Notes under the pieces: generated by a model | Seen by the model: the letters and a program-made list of their open reading frames with translations, nothing else | Told to the model about the DNA's origin: nothing | The model's database searches: none | Made by a program: the position numbers and the translations under genes | Shown here: piece by piece, positions 25,526 to 34,905 of the stretch | How positions within the stretch are numbered: position 1 is the stretch's first letter | Layout: each line of letters starts with the position of its first letter | Source: Deinococcus fonticola | GTDB taxonomy: Bacteria; Deinococcota; Deinococci; Deinococcales; Deinococcaceae | DNA length: 64,000 nucleotides | Direction: 5' to 3' | Assembly (NCBI RefSeq): GCF_004634215.1 | Contig: NZ_SMMH01000022.1 | Coordinates: 1 to 64,000 of the forward strand

Positions 25526-26914
25526 ATGACCGGAACACCTGGAAAACGTCGGCTGGGGCAGATAAGTGTCGCGGTGGGCGCCGCAGCGGTTGCCCTGGCG
25601 GCAAGGAAAATGGCGGCCACCCCCTCGACACCGACCCAGGTGCGCTCCCGTGCCCTGCACCTGCTGGAGCGTGTTTTGCCCACTTCACGGGGTTTTGATC
25701 TGGAGTTGTGGGACGGCACGGTCATTCCGGCCACCCGTCAGCCGGCGCAGGCGCGCCTGGTGCTGCGAAGTGAACAGGCGCTGGGCCGCATGCTGCGCCT
25801 GCCGGCGGATCTGGCGCTGGGAGAAGCGTACCTGCGCGGGGATTTCGATATTCAGGGCGACATCGGGGCCATTGCCGGCATTGCCGATGATTTCGATGCG
25901 CAGCTCCGCCCCGCCGACTGGCCCGGCCTGCTGAACGACGTGCAGGTGCTGAAAAGGGCGGCCGGCGCGGTGCCGGCCCCCGTTTCGGTTTCGCTGGAAG
26001 GCGAGCAGCACAGCCGCGAGCGTGACCGGGCCGCTATTGAGTACCACTACGACGTCTCGAACGACTTCTACAAATTGTGGCTGGATTCGCACATGCTCTA
26101 CTCCTGCGCCCACTTCTCCAGCGGGCAGGAAACGCTGGAGCAGGCGCAGGAAGCGAAACTGGAGTACATCTGCCGCAAACTGCGCCTGCAAGCCGGTGAG
26201 CGGTTGCTGGACATCGGGTGCGGCTGGGGGGGCCTGGCCATTTACGCCGCGCAGCGCTACGGCGTGCAGGTGCTGGGCGTGACCCTCTCCCAGGCGCAGC
26301 TTACCGAAGCGCAGGAACGCGTGAAGGCTGCCGGGCTGCAAGACCGCATCACCCTGGAACTGCGGGATTACCGCGACGTGCTGGCGGCGGGATACGAACC
26401 GTTTGATAAGATTGCCAGCATTGAGATGTCGGAGCATGTGGGGCGCAAGAACATGCCCACCTACTTCAAGACCGCTTACGCGATCCTGAAACCGGGCGGG
26501 TTGATGCTGAACATTGCCAGTAGCGATGGGATCGCGCAGGCACGGGTGCCGATGTGGCTTCAGAGTGGCAACTTTGCCCGCAAGTACGTGTTTCCGGACG
26601 GTGAGATGCTGCCTGCGTGGGAAACCCTGAAACACGCCTCCGAAGCGCTGTTCGAGGTGCGCGACGTGGAGAACCTGCGCGAACACTACGTCCTGACCCT
26701 GAAGCACTGGGCCAGGCGACTGGAAGCGCAGGAGGCGCAGGCGCGGCCCATGCTGGGCGAGCAGCGATGGCGGCTATGGCGCCTTTATCTGGGCGCCACT
26801 TCCTACTACTTCCAGAAAGGTCACCTGAGCCTCTTCCAGAGCCTGCTGGCCAAACCCGACGCCGAGCGGGCCGTGCCGTTGCCCCTTACTCGCGCCGACC
26901 TGTACCGGGCATAA
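25526..26914 (+). CDS. cyclopropane-fatty-acyl-phospholipid synthase-family methyltransferase
   Basis: The 462-residue protein has an N-terminal lipid-binding region and a class I methyltransferase core: AIEYHYDVSNDFYKLWLDSH and MLYSCAHFSSGQETLEQAQE (substrate region), LLDIGCGWGGLAIYAAQRYG (SAM site), DKIASIEMSEHVGRKN (active-site Glu). CFA synthases add a methylene bridge to unsaturated acyl chains of membrane phospholipids. ATG at 25526 is preferred to the upstream in-frame ATG because TATACT (25513-25518) ends seven bases before it. The 3' end overlaps the convergent gene by 29 bases. Methylation at another lipid position cannot be excluded. Confidence 0.88.
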   Translation: MTGTPGKRRLGQISVAVGAAAVALAARKMAATPSTPTQVRSRALHLLERVLPTSRGFDLELWDGTVIPATRQPAQARLVLRSEQALGRMLRLPADLALGEAYLRGDFDIQGDIGAIAGIADDFDAQLRPADWPGLLNDVQVLKRAAGAVPAPVSVSLEGEQHSRERDRAAIEYHYDVSNDFYKLWLDSHMLYSCAHFSSGQETLEQAQEAKLEYICRKLRLQAGERLLDIGCGWGGLAIYAAQRYGVQVLGVTLSQAQLTEAQERVKAAGLQDRITLELRDYRDVLAAGYEPFDKIASIEMSEHVGRKNMPTYFKTAYAILKPGGLMLNIASSDGIAQARVPMWLQSGNFARKYVFPDGEMLPAWETLKHASEALFEVRDVENLREHYVLTLKHWARRLEAQEAQARPMLGEQRWRLWRLYLGATSYYFQKGHLSLFQSLLAKPDAERAVPLPLTRADLYRA

Positions 26915-27494
26915 GTGGGCGGCCCTTCACAGGCTCCAGGCCAGCCAGGCGTTCCCTGGCCTGCTGGTACAGCGCCCACTGCCCGGCGGCAAACCACGCG
27001 CCCAGCAGGCTGAACAGCAGGCAGAACCCCACGCCCAGCATGGTCAGGCGTTCCTGCAAGGCCGTGATCCGCGTCTGCCAGCCCTGCACCGCCTTGCGGG
27101 CGTCCGCCAGCGCGGGCAGAGGCGGGCGGTCTTGCAAGGTGTCCTGCCACTGCGCAGTCAGGTTCACGGCGTCCTGAAGGTTCTGCTGGCCGAACATCGT
27201 GTCGATCACGGGGGTGCGCTGCGCGAGTTGCGCCAGACCGTTCAGGGTGTCCACGGCCGCCAGCGTTTCCGGGCGGCTCAGCGCGTCGAAAGGGGCCAGG
27301 GCGTCCTGCACCCCTTGTAGCCGGGCGTCCAGTTCAGTCAGTTGGCCGTGCGCGGAAGTCAGGGCGGCCCGCACCGGAGTCAGGACGGCAAACGTGCCGA
27401 ACCACAGACTCACCGTCAGAACCAGCGCCAGCCACACGCCCACCCGCCCGAATTCCTGCGCTAAATGCAGTCTTTTCCGACCTGTGGCGGGCAT
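26886..27494 (-). CDS. two-helix membrane protein of unknown function
   Basis: The 202-residue product has a membrane helix near residues 18-40 and another near 155-178, with a helical extracytoplasmic domain between them (LTELDARLQGVQDALAPFDA, QDAVNLTAQWQDTLQDRPPL) that may form a coiled coil. The layout resembles sensory or chemoreceptor-type N-terminal regions, but no signalling domain follows. GAAGGAG lies 13 bases before the ATG. A promoter and a 5' hairpin are at 27542-27598. Function not recognised. Confidence 0.65.
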   Translation of the reverse strand: MPATGRKRLHLAQEFGRVGVWLALVLTVSLWFGTFAVLTPVRAALTSAHGQLTELDARLQGVQDALAPFDALSRPETLAAVDTLNGLAQLAQRTPVIDTMFGQQNLQDAVNLTAQWQDTLQDRPPLPALADARKAVQGWQTRITALQERLTMLGVGFCLLFSLLGAWFAAGQWALYQQARERLAGLEPVKGRPLMPGTGRRE

Positions 27495-27541
27495 CTCGGG
27501 CAACTCCTTCGGCAAGAGAGATAAAATGGAGAAATAAAAAA

Positions 27542-27556
27542 TCCGCCCTTCGCGGA
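27542..27556 (-). terminator. terminator-like hairpin in the 5' leader of the two-helix membrane protein gene
   Basis: On the minus strand TCCGC-GAAGG-GCGGA is followed by TTTTTT (27536-27541). It starts only about seven bases after the expected transcription start of the promoter at 27570-27598, so it would be the first thing transcribed: an early attenuator, or an mRNA-stabilising 5' stem. Confidence 0.5.
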
Positions 27557-27569
27557 CGGTGATAAAAAT

Positions 27570-27598
27570 AGAATAGCGGGGAATACAGGAAAAGTCAA
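27570..27598 (-). promoter_or_regulatory. sigma-70-type promoter TTGACT-N17-TATTCT
   Basis: Minus-strand TTGACT (27593-27598), exactly 17 bases, then TATTCT (27570-27575). It drives the gene at 26886-27494 with a leader of about 68 bases. Confidence 0.7.
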
Positions 27599-27895
27599 AC
27601 TTATGCGTTTTGCTCTTGAAACGCTGTCCTGGACAGCACTTCTTCTGATGGTGTGCAGAGGCTATGCATTCTGGCTTGGGACATCTCGTGTGCGGGTGGG
27701 TTGCTGGCACTGGCCGGAGCGGGATTTCGCGGCGCGTCTTTCTGGCGCATCTTTCCCATGGCCTGGGGCCAGTTGCTCCGCTGTATTCAGATCCTGCCTT
27801 GTGGGATTTATGGAAGGGCGTTTCAGGCCTACTGAAACAGGCAGGCTGCCGGGAAAGTTTCCTGAGCCTGATTCGTCTTACCTGGAAGAAACTTC
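27599..27895. other. intergenic region with two inverted repeats
   Basis: No convincing gene. An open frame from 27603 overlaps the GGDEF start and has poor codon bias. Inverted repeats GCTGTCC-T-GGACAGC (27623-27637) and GTTTCAG-N5-CTGAAAC (27820-27838) are the only structure seen; the second may be an operator for the GGDEF gene 58 bases downstream. Confidence 0.35.
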
Positions 27896-29383
27896 ATGCC
27901 TGTTCGTTCTCCCGTGACTTACGTTCTGCCGCTGGTGGCGCTGCTGCACTCGCTGCTGGTCATGACGCCGTGGCTCACGGGATTTACGCGAACGCTGGTG
28001 CTGGACTTGCTTTACCTGCTGGTCATCGCCGTGACTTCCCTGATGGTGCTGCTGGAGGTACGGCCTGGGCGGGTGCTGACCAACCGTTTCGCGCGGGCCG
28101 TCTTGCCTCTGCTGCTGGCAGAGGCGTGGATGCTTCAGTACGATTTTCCGGGCCGGGAACTCCCGGACTGGTCGGTGGCCGATCCGCTCTATTTCGCGTT
28201 TTACCTGGGGGTGGCGTTCACCCTGGCTTACCTGCATGGCCTGACGCGCTGGTCGTGGCGGACGTGGGGCTGGGTGCTGGACAGCCTGATCGTGGTGGCG
28301 GTGGTGGGGGAGGCGGCGTGGTTTTCTTCCCTGCGATCGGCGCTGGCCGGTTCGGAGTCATGGGTGCTGCGGGGCATCAACCTGGCTTACGTGCTGTGTG
28401 ACCTGCTGCTGCTGGGCATGGCGCTGCTGAGTCTGCGCCAGCAGTTTGCCCGCCCACTGCTGCTGTTTGTGCTGGGGGTGCTGGGGTTCGTGGGGGCCGA
28501 TCTGCTTTACCTGGGGCTGGGGGACAGGTACGTGCCGGGAACCCCCATGGACCTGCTGTGGACGTGGGGCACGGTGGCACAGGCGCTGGGACTGCTCGGG
28601 GCGTCGCGGGAAATATTCGCCCCGACCTCCGCGCCCCGGTCGTCACCGTTGCCGGAACGCTGGAGGGTGGTGGCTTTCCTGCCTTACGTGGCGGTGGGCG
28701 TCACCTGCCTGCTGCTGGTGCAGTACGCCGGTGGGGGACAGGGGCAGAGCGCGGCCTGGTGGACGGTGGGGATTTTCGTGCTGGTCATAGTGCGGCAGGC
28801 AGTGACGTTCACGGAGCGTTCGCTGTTGAACAGGCGCCTGCGGGAGCAGACGCGGCAGTTGCAGCACATGGCCCTGCATGACGGCCTGACCGGGCTGGGC
28901 AACCGCGCGGCCTTCGACCAGCACCTGCAAGAGCAACTGGCGCAGGCCGCTGTCTCGGTGACGCTGTACTACTTCGATCTGGACAGCTTCAAGGCGATCA
29001 ACGACTCATTGGGTCATGAGGCCGGGGACGAGACACTCCGGGAGGTGGCGCGGCGCCTGCGTGGGGTTTTGCCGCCTGGGGCCTTCGCGGCGCGTATGGG
29101 CGGGGATGAATTCGCGGTGATCGTGCCGGGGTTCGATTCGGTGCCGGCGGCTCAGGCGTTGCTGCTGCGGTTCCTGGCGGCCATGCAGCTTCCGGTGTCG
29201 TTGCTGGACAAGCCGGTACAGGTCAGGGTGTCGGTGGGGATGGCTTTCCGGGCGGCGGGCGAGGAAGTGGACGCCGCGAAGTTCCGGCACCAGGCCGATC
29301 AGGAAATGTACCACTGGAAGCAAAAATACCGTTCTATAAGCATGCATGCTGGCCCTGGCCTGAACAGTTCTGCACAGAATTGA
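27896..29383 (+). CDS. membrane-bound diguanylate cyclase (GGDEF)
   Basis: The 495-residue protein has about ten predicted helices in its first 320 residues (an N-terminal sensory membrane domain) followed by a GGDEF domain: MALHDGLTGLGNRAAFDQHL, YYFDLDSFKAINDSLGHEAG, and the active-site signature RMGGDEFAVIV. The signature is intact, so it should make c-di-GMP from two GTP. The RxxD inhibitory site usually found five residues before the signature is not present. TGGAAG precedes the ATG. The signal sensed by the membrane part is unknown. Confidence 0.93.
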   Translation: MPVRSPVTYVLPLVALLHSLLVMTPWLTGFTRTLVLDLLYLLVIAVTSLMVLLEVRPGRVLTNRFARAVLPLLLAEAWMLQYDFPGRELPDWSVADPLYFAFYLGVAFTLAYLHGLTRWSWRTWGWVLDSLIVVAVVGEAAWFSSLRSALAGSESWVLRGINLAYVLCDLLLLGMALLSLRQQFARPLLLFVLGVLGFVGADLLYLGLGDRYVPGTPMDLLWTWGTVAQALGLLGASREIFAPTSAPRSSPLPERWRVVAFLPYVAVGVTCLLLVQYAGGGQGQSAAWWTVGIFVLVIVRQAVTFTERSLLNRRLREQTRQLQHMALHDGLTGLGNRAAFDQHLQEQLAQAAVSVTLYYFDLDSFKAINDSLGHEAGDETLREVARRLRGVLPPGAFAARMGGDEFAVIVPGFDSVPAAQALLLRFLAAMQLPVSLLDKPVQVRVSVGMAFRAAGEEVDAAKFRHQADQEMYHWKQKYRSISMHAGPGLNSSAQN

Positions 29384-29450
29384 GGAAGGTGGAGCCAGTG
29401 GGGGAACCCTCACCGTTTTTTCTAATCGTGCCCTGTGTCACGCTTGAGGC

Positions 29451-29957
29451 ATGAGCGATCTGCACGGACGCATTGGCGGGATGGTGGACGGCTACGATCT
29501 GAAGGCCGAATGGCACGGCGATCACCTGAAGGGCCGGATTGGCGGGACTTTTCAGGGCAAGGACATTGAACTCAGGTACCGCCCCGGTGACGTGAATGGC
29601 CGGATAGGTGGCGTGTTCGCGGGCTTCGATGCCGATGGCGAGGTCACGCCGCAGGGTGTGGACGTGCGCCTGGGTGGCCGCATCGACGGCGATGACGTGC
29701 ATTTCCGCGTGGAGGGTGGCCGCGTGCAGGGCCGCTTCTCCGGGCGCATCGACGGCAAGGACGTGAACCTGCGCCATGAAGATGACCGCCTGACGGGCCG
29801 CATCGGGGGGCTGGTCGATGGCAAGGACGTGAACCTCAGCCTTGGGAAGGTGCCGCTGGAACTGGCCGCGCTGGCCGCCGTGTGCGCCTTCAAGGTGCTG
29901 GAAGATGACCAGAGTGCCGCCTCTGCCGCCTCTGCAGGCTCCGGTGCCACCAATTAA
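29451..29957 (+). CDS. protein made of six 22-residue GRIGG repeats, unknown function
   Basis: Residues 6-137 of this 168-residue product divide without gaps into six 22-residue units (6-27, 28-49, 50-71, 72-93, 94-115, 116-137). Each begins GRIGG or a variant (VRLGG, GRFSG) and most continue xxDGKDVxLR, so glycine turns alternate with short polar strands. The period suggests a beta-solenoid or beta-roll. There is no signal peptide. The end (LELAALAAVCAFKVLEDD) is hydrophobic and followed by an Ala/Ser tail. I do not recognise a family. The -10-like CACGCT six bases before the ATG hints at a leaderless start. Confidence 0.75.
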   Translation: MSDLHGRIGGMVDGYDLKAEWHGDHLKGRIGGTFQGKDIELRYRPGDVNGRIGGVFAGFDADGEVTPQGVDVRLGGRIDGDDVHFRVEGGRVQGRFSGRIDGKDVNLRHEDDRLTGRIGGLVDGKDVNLSLGKVPLELAALAAVCAFKVLEDDQSAASAASAGSGATN

Positions 29958-30260
29958 TCTTTGCCTGTCAGCAAAGCCAGGATATTTGATCTCATGTAAA
30001 GAAATACACAATTCCAGTGTTAAGTAGGACTGATATCAGGTTCGCCGACTTTTATCGACAACGTCTGATCGATTGATTAACATTATTGTCGGTTACACTT
30101 GCGCTTTTCCTGCACGCTCTTTCCTGAAAACTGATTCCGTTCTGACGCTACTCTTGTCTGACCCTCAATCGTTTATGAGAAGCTGGTCTGCTATCTCTAG
30201 AGAGCTTAATGACGGTCAGCTGATGACCCCCATTTCCCCTCACAACATGGAGCGGTTCTC
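29958..30260. other. AT-rich intergenic region
   Basis: About 300 bases clearly richer in A and T than the rest of the window, with stops in all frames and no gene. It probably holds the promoter of the small protein at 30261. Short self-complementary pieces (ATCGATTGAT, TCTAGAGA) occur, but no strong hairpin. Confidence 0.4.
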
Positions 30261-30461
30261 ATGATTAAATTGTTCAACCGGAGCAGTCCCCCATTCAGCC
30301 TGAATGCCACCCAGGAACGCGACATTCTTCACCTGGTACAGCTCGGCCGCGAAGTCGAGGCGGTCAAGCAGATTCGCCGCTGGACACGCCTGCCTTTGCC
30401 CGAAGCCGTCAGTATGGTGGCGGGCTACCGCAGTGCCCACCGCCCCCTGGCCGGCGACTGA
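30261..30461 (+). CDS. small protein resembling the ribosomal L7/L12 C-terminal helix pair
   Basis: The 66-residue product contains ILHLVQLGREVEAVKQIRRW followed by TRLPLPEAVSMVAGYRS. The pattern of a small helix, K/R-rich turn and LxEAxxxV helix is that of L7/L12-C-like domains found in many small bacterial proteins of unknown role. A GGAG lies about eight bases before the ATG. It is followed 62 bases on by the ATPase gene. Function unknown. Confidence 0.65.
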   Translation: MIKLFNRSSPPFSLNATQERDILHLVQLGREVEAVKQIRRWTRLPLPEAVSMVAGYRSAHRPLAGD

Positions 30462-30523
30462 GCTTCCCCGCTCTGCAAGACTCCACATTCCGCCGACCTG
30501 CCGCGTGATAGCTTCGCTGCACT

Positions 30524-31969
30524 ATGGAATCCAGACCCCGGACGCTCGGTGAACTTCTGCAAACACCCGCCTACGCGGGCCGTCAACCCTTCGATGGACG
30601 CCTGCGTCTGGTACAGGATGAGGTGCGCGAAAACCTGACCCGCAAGCTGCGCAGCGGCGAGGAACTGTTCCCCGGCGTGGTGGGCTACGACGAGACGGTT
30701 ATTCCGCAACTGGTCAATGCCCTGCTGGCGCGGCAGAATTTTATTCTGCTGGGGCTGCGCGGTCAGGCCAAGAGCCGCATCCTGCGGGCCATTACCGGTC
30801 TGCTGGACGAGCAGATTCCCGTGATCGACGGTGTGGACATGCCGGACGACCCGCTGAACCCGGTGGGCGCCGAGGGCCGCCACCTGCTCGAAGCGCACGG
30901 CCTGGAACTCCCGATTCGCTGGGTGCCCCGCCAGGACAGGTACGTGGAAAAACTTGCCACGCCTGACGTGACCGTCGCTGACCTGATCGGCGATGTCGAT
31001 CCCATCAAGGCCGCCCGCCTGGGCACCAGCCTGGGAGACGTGCGCAGCATGCACTTCGGTCTGCTGCCGCGCGCCAACCGGGGCATCTTCGCCGTCAACG
31101 AACTCGCCGACCTGGCCCCCAAGGTGCAGGTGGCGCTGTTCAACATCCTGCAAGAAGGCGACGTGCAGATCAAAGGCTACCCCATCCGTCTGGAACTGGA
31201 CGTGATGCTGGTGTTCTCCGCCAACCCAGAGGATTACACGGCGCGCGGCAAGATCGTCACGCCGCTCAAAGACCGCATCGGCTCGGAGATTCGCACGCAT
31301 TATCCGCAGGACGTGAAACTGGGCATGGACATCACCGCGCAGGAATCCGTGCGCGCCGAGGCCGTGCAGGTGCCCGGCTTCATGGCCGAGCTGATCGAGG
31401 AAATTGCCTTCCAGGCGCGCGAGGACGGGCGCGTGGACAAGATGAGCGGCGTATCGCAGCGCCTGCCCATTTCGCTGATGGAAGTCTCCGCCGCCAACGC
31501 CGAGCGCCGCAGCCTGATGCAGGGCGACGCCCCGGTGGTGCGTGTCAGTGACGTGTACGCGGGCCTGCCGGCCATTACCGGCAAGATGGAACTGGAATAC
31601 GAGGGTGAACTCAAGGGCGCCGACAACGTCGCCAGGGACATCATTCGCAAGGCTGCCGGAGCCGTGTATGCCCGGCACTTCGGCAGTGCCAACACCCGCG
31701 ACCTGGAAAAATGGTTTGAAGCCGGGAACGTCTTCCGCTTCCCCCAGTCCGGCGACGCGAAAAGTGCCCTGGACGCCGCCCAGCAGGTGCCGACCCTTCC
31801 CGAACTGGCGAACGAAGTCGCCGGCAGCAGTGACGACGCGGTGCGGGCCGCCGCCGCCGAATTCGTGCTGGAGGGGCTGTACGGGCGCAAGAAACTTTCG
31901 CGCGCCGAGGAACTGTACGCCGCGCCCGAACCCGAAATGCGTCAGCAACGCGGCGGACGCTGGAACTGA
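30524..31969 (+). CDS. AAA+ ATPase of the MoxR/magnesium-chelatase ChlI type
   Basis: The 481-residue protein has Walker [10 protein letters not shown] (about residues 78-86), an insertion before the second strand of the core, the [12 protein letters not shown]alker B region (NE in place of DE), an [19 protein letters not shown] sensor/arginine-finger segment, and a long helical C-terminal lid. It should be a ring-forming chaperone-type ATPase. Relatives normally act with a von Willebrand A-domain protein encoded next door; no such gene follows here, and the only VWA gene in the window is 26 kb away. TAGCTT lies nine bases before the ATG. Confidence 0.85.
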   Translation: MESRPRTLGELLQTPAYAGRQPFDGRLRLVQDEVRENLTRKLRSGEELFPGVVGYDETVIPQLVNALLARQNFILLGLRGQAKSRILRAITGLLDEQIPVIDGVDMPDDPLNPVGAEGRHLLEAHGLELPIRWVPRQDRYVEKLATPDVTVADLIGDVDPIKAARLGTSLGDVRSMHFGLLPRANRGIFAVNELADLAPKVQVALFNILQEGDVQIKGYPIRLELDVMLVFSANPEDYTARGKIVTPLKDRIGSEIRTHYPQDVKLGMDITAQESVRAEAVQVPGFMAELIEEIAFQAREDGRVDKMSGVSQRLPISLMEVSAANAERRSLMQGDAPVVRVSDVYAGLPAITGKMELEYEGELKGADNVARDIIRKAAGAVYARHFGSANTRDLEKWFEAGNVFRFPQSGDAKSALDAAQQVPTLPELANEVAGSSDDAVRAAAAEFVLEGLYGRKKLSRAEELYAAPEPEMRQQRGGRWN

Positions 31970-32179
31970 TCCCGCCGTTGGCTATTACGCCAGGTCTTGT
32001 CAGGCATTTGCCGGCTTGCAGGGCTTCTTGAATGTACGGGGCGACGAGACGGCGTGTGAAGGGTGGTATACGGACTTCCTGCCCGCTGTGATTTCCATGC
32101 GAGAGCCATAGAGCGCAGAATTCGGGGTGCTGAACCCACCGCACGCCAGCTTTTTTCGCCTCCAGTCTTGCCGCAGGCT

Positions 32180-33001
32180 TCAGTACAACTTGTCCAGCAC
32201 GTCGTCTTTCATGACAAAGCTGTTTTCCCGGGCGGGGAACTGGCGGGCTCTGACTTCCTGGGCGTACTGCTCGATGGCTTCACGAGCAATCTGGCCGACT
32301 TCGGCGTAGCGTTTGGCGATTTTCTTCTGTTCGCCTTCGTAGATGCCCAGCAGGTCGTGGGTCACCAGCACCTGCCCGTCGCAATGAACGCCCGCACCAA
32401 TGCCGATGGTGGGGATGGTCAATCTCTCGGTAATCAGTTTCGCCAGGCGAGCCGGGATGGCTTCCAGCACCAGGCTGAAGGCCCCCGCCTGCTCCAGTGC
32501 TGCCGCGCCCTCAACTGTGAGTCTGGCGCTCTCGTCGTCTTTTCCCTGGGCCCGCAGGCCGCCCTGGGCCGTGGCGGTCTGCGGCATCAGGCCCACGTGG
32601 CCCACCACCGGAATGCCGTTGCGCGTCAGGTTGTCGACCACCTGCAGGATCTCGGTGGTGGCCCCCTCCATTTTCACGGCGTCCGCCCCGGTTTCCTGGA
32701 TGATCTTCACGGCGTTGCGCATGGCGTCGGTCGCACCGGTGTGGTACGTGCCGAACGGCATATCCACCACCAGAAAGGTGTTCGGCGCTCCCCGGCGCAC
32801 GGCCCGGCCGTGGTGAATCATGTCCGCGAGGGTCACGGGCGCGGTGCTGTCGTAGCCCAGTACCACATTTCCCAGGCTGTCCCCGACCAGGATCATGTCC
32901 ACCCCGCCGGCCTCGGCGTGCTTCCCGCCGGGGTAATCGTAGGCCGTCACCATCACGATGGGACGTTCGGAATGCTGCAACTCCGGGATACTGAGTTTCA
33001 T
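32180..33001 (-). CDS. panB: 3-methyl-2-oxobutanoate hydroxymethyltransferase
   Basis: The 273-residue enzyme makes ketopantoate, the first committed step to pantothenate and coenzyme A. Family signatures are present: [40 protein letters not shown] (metal-binding Asp), [34 protein letters not shown] and [26 protein letters not shown] (33008-33013, minus strand) ends six bases before the ATG: leaderless. panC and panD are not adjacent. The 210-base gap to the convergent ATPase gene shows no clear terminator. Confidence 0.97.
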   Translation of the reverse strand: MKLSIPELQHSERPIVMVTAYDYPGGKHAEAGGVDMILVGDSLGNVVLGYDSTAPVTLADMIHHGRAVRRGAPNTFLVVDMPFGTYHTGATDAMRNAVKIIQETGADAVKMEGATTEILQVVDNLTRNGIPVVGHVGLMPQTATAQGGLRAQGKDDESARLTVEGAAALEQAGAFSLVLEAIPARLAKLITERLTIPTIGIGAGVHCDGQVLVTHDLLGIYEGEQKKIAKRYAEVGQIAREAIEQYAQEVRARQFPARENSFVMKDDVLDKLY

Positions 33002-33075
33002 GCCCGCAGGGTAGCAGGCAGGAGTTCGTCGCGCCGGAGAGTCCAGGAGACTTCATGACTGCTGGTAGTTCGTGT

Positions 33076-33555
33076 TTATCCGCCCCGGGTCACTTCGCCG
33101 TAATTATGCAGCAGCAGGTAGATAATCCAGCCCGTGACCGCGACGTACAGCCACACCGGCACCGTCCACTTCACCCACAGGCGGTGACGCGCAAAAAAAG
33201 ACCGGGCGGCAGGCGCGTCGATGTTGCCCAAGTTCCGGCCGGACGCCAGGTAGCCTTTCCAGGCGTTCCAGAGTGCCAGCAGCGCCAGTGGCAGGTTCGC
33301 GGCGGCCAGGATGATGTGGCTGACCAGCAGCAGCAGGTAGGCGCCCTTGTTCGGGCCGATGTACTTCTTCTCGTAGCCCAGGCCCAGGCGCGTCAGGTAA
33401 AGCACCAGAAAAATGGTCGCCAGGGTACTGGCGGTCAGCATGGCTTTCATGTGCGCTTCGCGCCGCCCGCTTTTGATGAGGTAAACGCCGAGCAGCAGCA
33501 CCAGGCCACTGATTATGATGGTAATGACGGAGAGGGTATTAATGGTTTCAGCCAT
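33076..33555 (-). CDS. DUF420 membrane protein, CtaM-like oxidase assembly factor
   Basis: The 159-residue protein has four membrane helices and conserved histidines in [17 protein letters not shown] / [18 protein letters not shown] / [20 protein letters not shown], the pattern of DUF420. Its Bacillus member CtaM is needed to assemble haem A oxidases. Its position 1.4 kb from ctaA and in the same neighbourhood as ctaB, ctaC and ctaD supports that role here. TACACT (33565-33570, minus strand) lies nine bases before the ATG, so the leader is very short. Confidence 0.85.
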   Translation of the reverse strand: MAETINTLSVITIIISGLVLLLGVYLIKSGRREAHMKAMLTASTLATIFLVLYLTRLGLGYEKKYIGPNKGAYLLLLVSHIILAAANLPLALLALWNAWKGYLASGRNLGNIDAPAARSFFARHRLWVKWTVPVWLYVAVTGWIIYLLLHNYGEVTRGG

Positions 33556-33613
33556 ATCCCGCCCAGTGTAGGGACTGGCGGCGGGGCAGGTGTCCGAGCG
33601 GTCAGGCGCGGTT

Positions 33614-34585
33614 TCAGGTGTTGGCCCAGGCGTCGGCCCTGGCCTCCTGGCCCTGCCTGCGGGCCTGAAGGCTGCGTTCGTCCAGTGAGGTCGTCACCTG
33701 CGCGGCATACCCCCTGAACAGGGTCAGCAGCACCAGCAGGATCACGGTCAGCAGCAGGCCCAGAATCACGCCGCCCTGAAGCAGACCGTTAAACCGGGAA
33801 AACAGTTCCAAGTCCGTGAAATCCAGGCCGGTTCGGCCTCTCAGCACGCTGGTCAGGGGGAAGCGCAGCAGCATGAACGTCCCGACCAGTCCGCCCAGCA
33901 GTGACCCGATCAGCCCCAGATACCACAGAATCGTCCAGCCGTTCATGGCACTCAGTTTCGGGCCGATCAGGCTCTTGCTGCCGCGTGCGCTGACCGACAC
34001 GGCATGCAGCCAGCGGCGCACGGACTCCAGAATGAAAAATTGCAGGGCCAGACTCACCCCGTTCATGAGGACATCCAGCAGCCCGGTGCGGTCACTGGCC
34101 GTTTCCCCCAGCGTGCGCGGCAGCAGGTAATCGCCCACGAGTGCCAGGGCCAGCATCAGCACGGTCAGGATGATCGGGACGATCTGAATGACCCGAATCC
34201 ACACCAGGGTGTTGCGGGCGTTGCGGACGAGCGCCTGAAGGTGAGCGGTGAAATTCGCGGCGAGGTGCTGGGTCAGACTGAGCACCAGGTGCCAGACCTG
34301 CCGAATGAACAGCAGCACCACGACCGTGTACCCGAGCGTCAGGGCCGCCAGTGCTCCCATCAGCAGCCGCATGGGCAGGACGGCCTGCTTGTCCTGGGGC
34401 GTGGCGACATGGCTGAGCAGGCGCTCGCCAGTCAGGAACATCAGGCCAAAAGTCAGCAGCAGTAACCCGATCAGGCCGCTCAGGCCCAGCATCCACCCCT
34501 GAATACGCCGGGTCTGCGCATAAAGAGGCTCAGTGAGCTCGGCTTGGTTGACCGCTGCGGCGGCAGGCGTGAACTGGCTTCTCAT
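33614..34585 (-). CDS. multi-pass membrane protein of unknown function
   Basis: A 323-residue protein with six or seven hydrophobic helices (first near 32-54, last near 272-296), a polar N-terminus and a charged C-terminal tail ([20 protein letters not shown]). No motif recognised. Same strand as the DUF420 gene, 58 bases upstream of it, so co-transcription is possible but both may have own promoters. Confidence 0.65.
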   Translation of the reverse strand: MRSQFTPAAAAVNQAELTEPLYAQTRRIQGWMLGLSGLIGLLLLTFGLMFLTGERLLSHVATPQDKQAVLPMRLLMGALAALTLGYTVVVLLFIRQVWHLVLSLTQHLAANFTAHLQALVRNARNTLVWIRVIQIVPIILTVLMLALALVGDYLLPRTLGETASDRTGLLDVLMNGVSLALQFFILESVRRWLHAVSVSARGSKSLIGPKLSAMNGWTILWYLGLIGSLLGGLVGTFMLLRFPLTSVLRGRTGLDFTDLELFSRFNGLLQGGVILGLLLTVILLVLLTLFRGYAAQVTTSLDERSLQARRQGQEARADAWANT

Positions 34586-34905
34586 GGAAAGCAGCTTAGA
34601 AGAGAGTCACCCGGCAGCCCGTCAACTTTGCGGGATCACCGGACGTAGAAAAAGGTGGGCAGTGGGGGTGTTTTCCGATCATGAAAAACGTTAAGTTTGT
34701 TAAATTTCAGGCCGTTCTCTGCTGCGGTACCGGTTGATGCCGACCGGGTTGTCCTTTCTCGTCAGGGACTTCCGCCTGAACCGGATTCGTTACACTGCCC
34801 CGAGTAACGCAGGCTGTCGGGCCATTGCCTGCTGAACAACGGGCCAGAGTGAAAGGCCCCGCAGGCGAAGGGCAGCAGTCGGAAATCACAAGGAAGGTGA
34901 AGAAG

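Noticed and set aside
27603..27917. 104-codon frame upstream of the GGDEF gene
   Set aside because: Poor codon bias, no ribosome-binding site, no domain, and it overlaps the GGDEF start.
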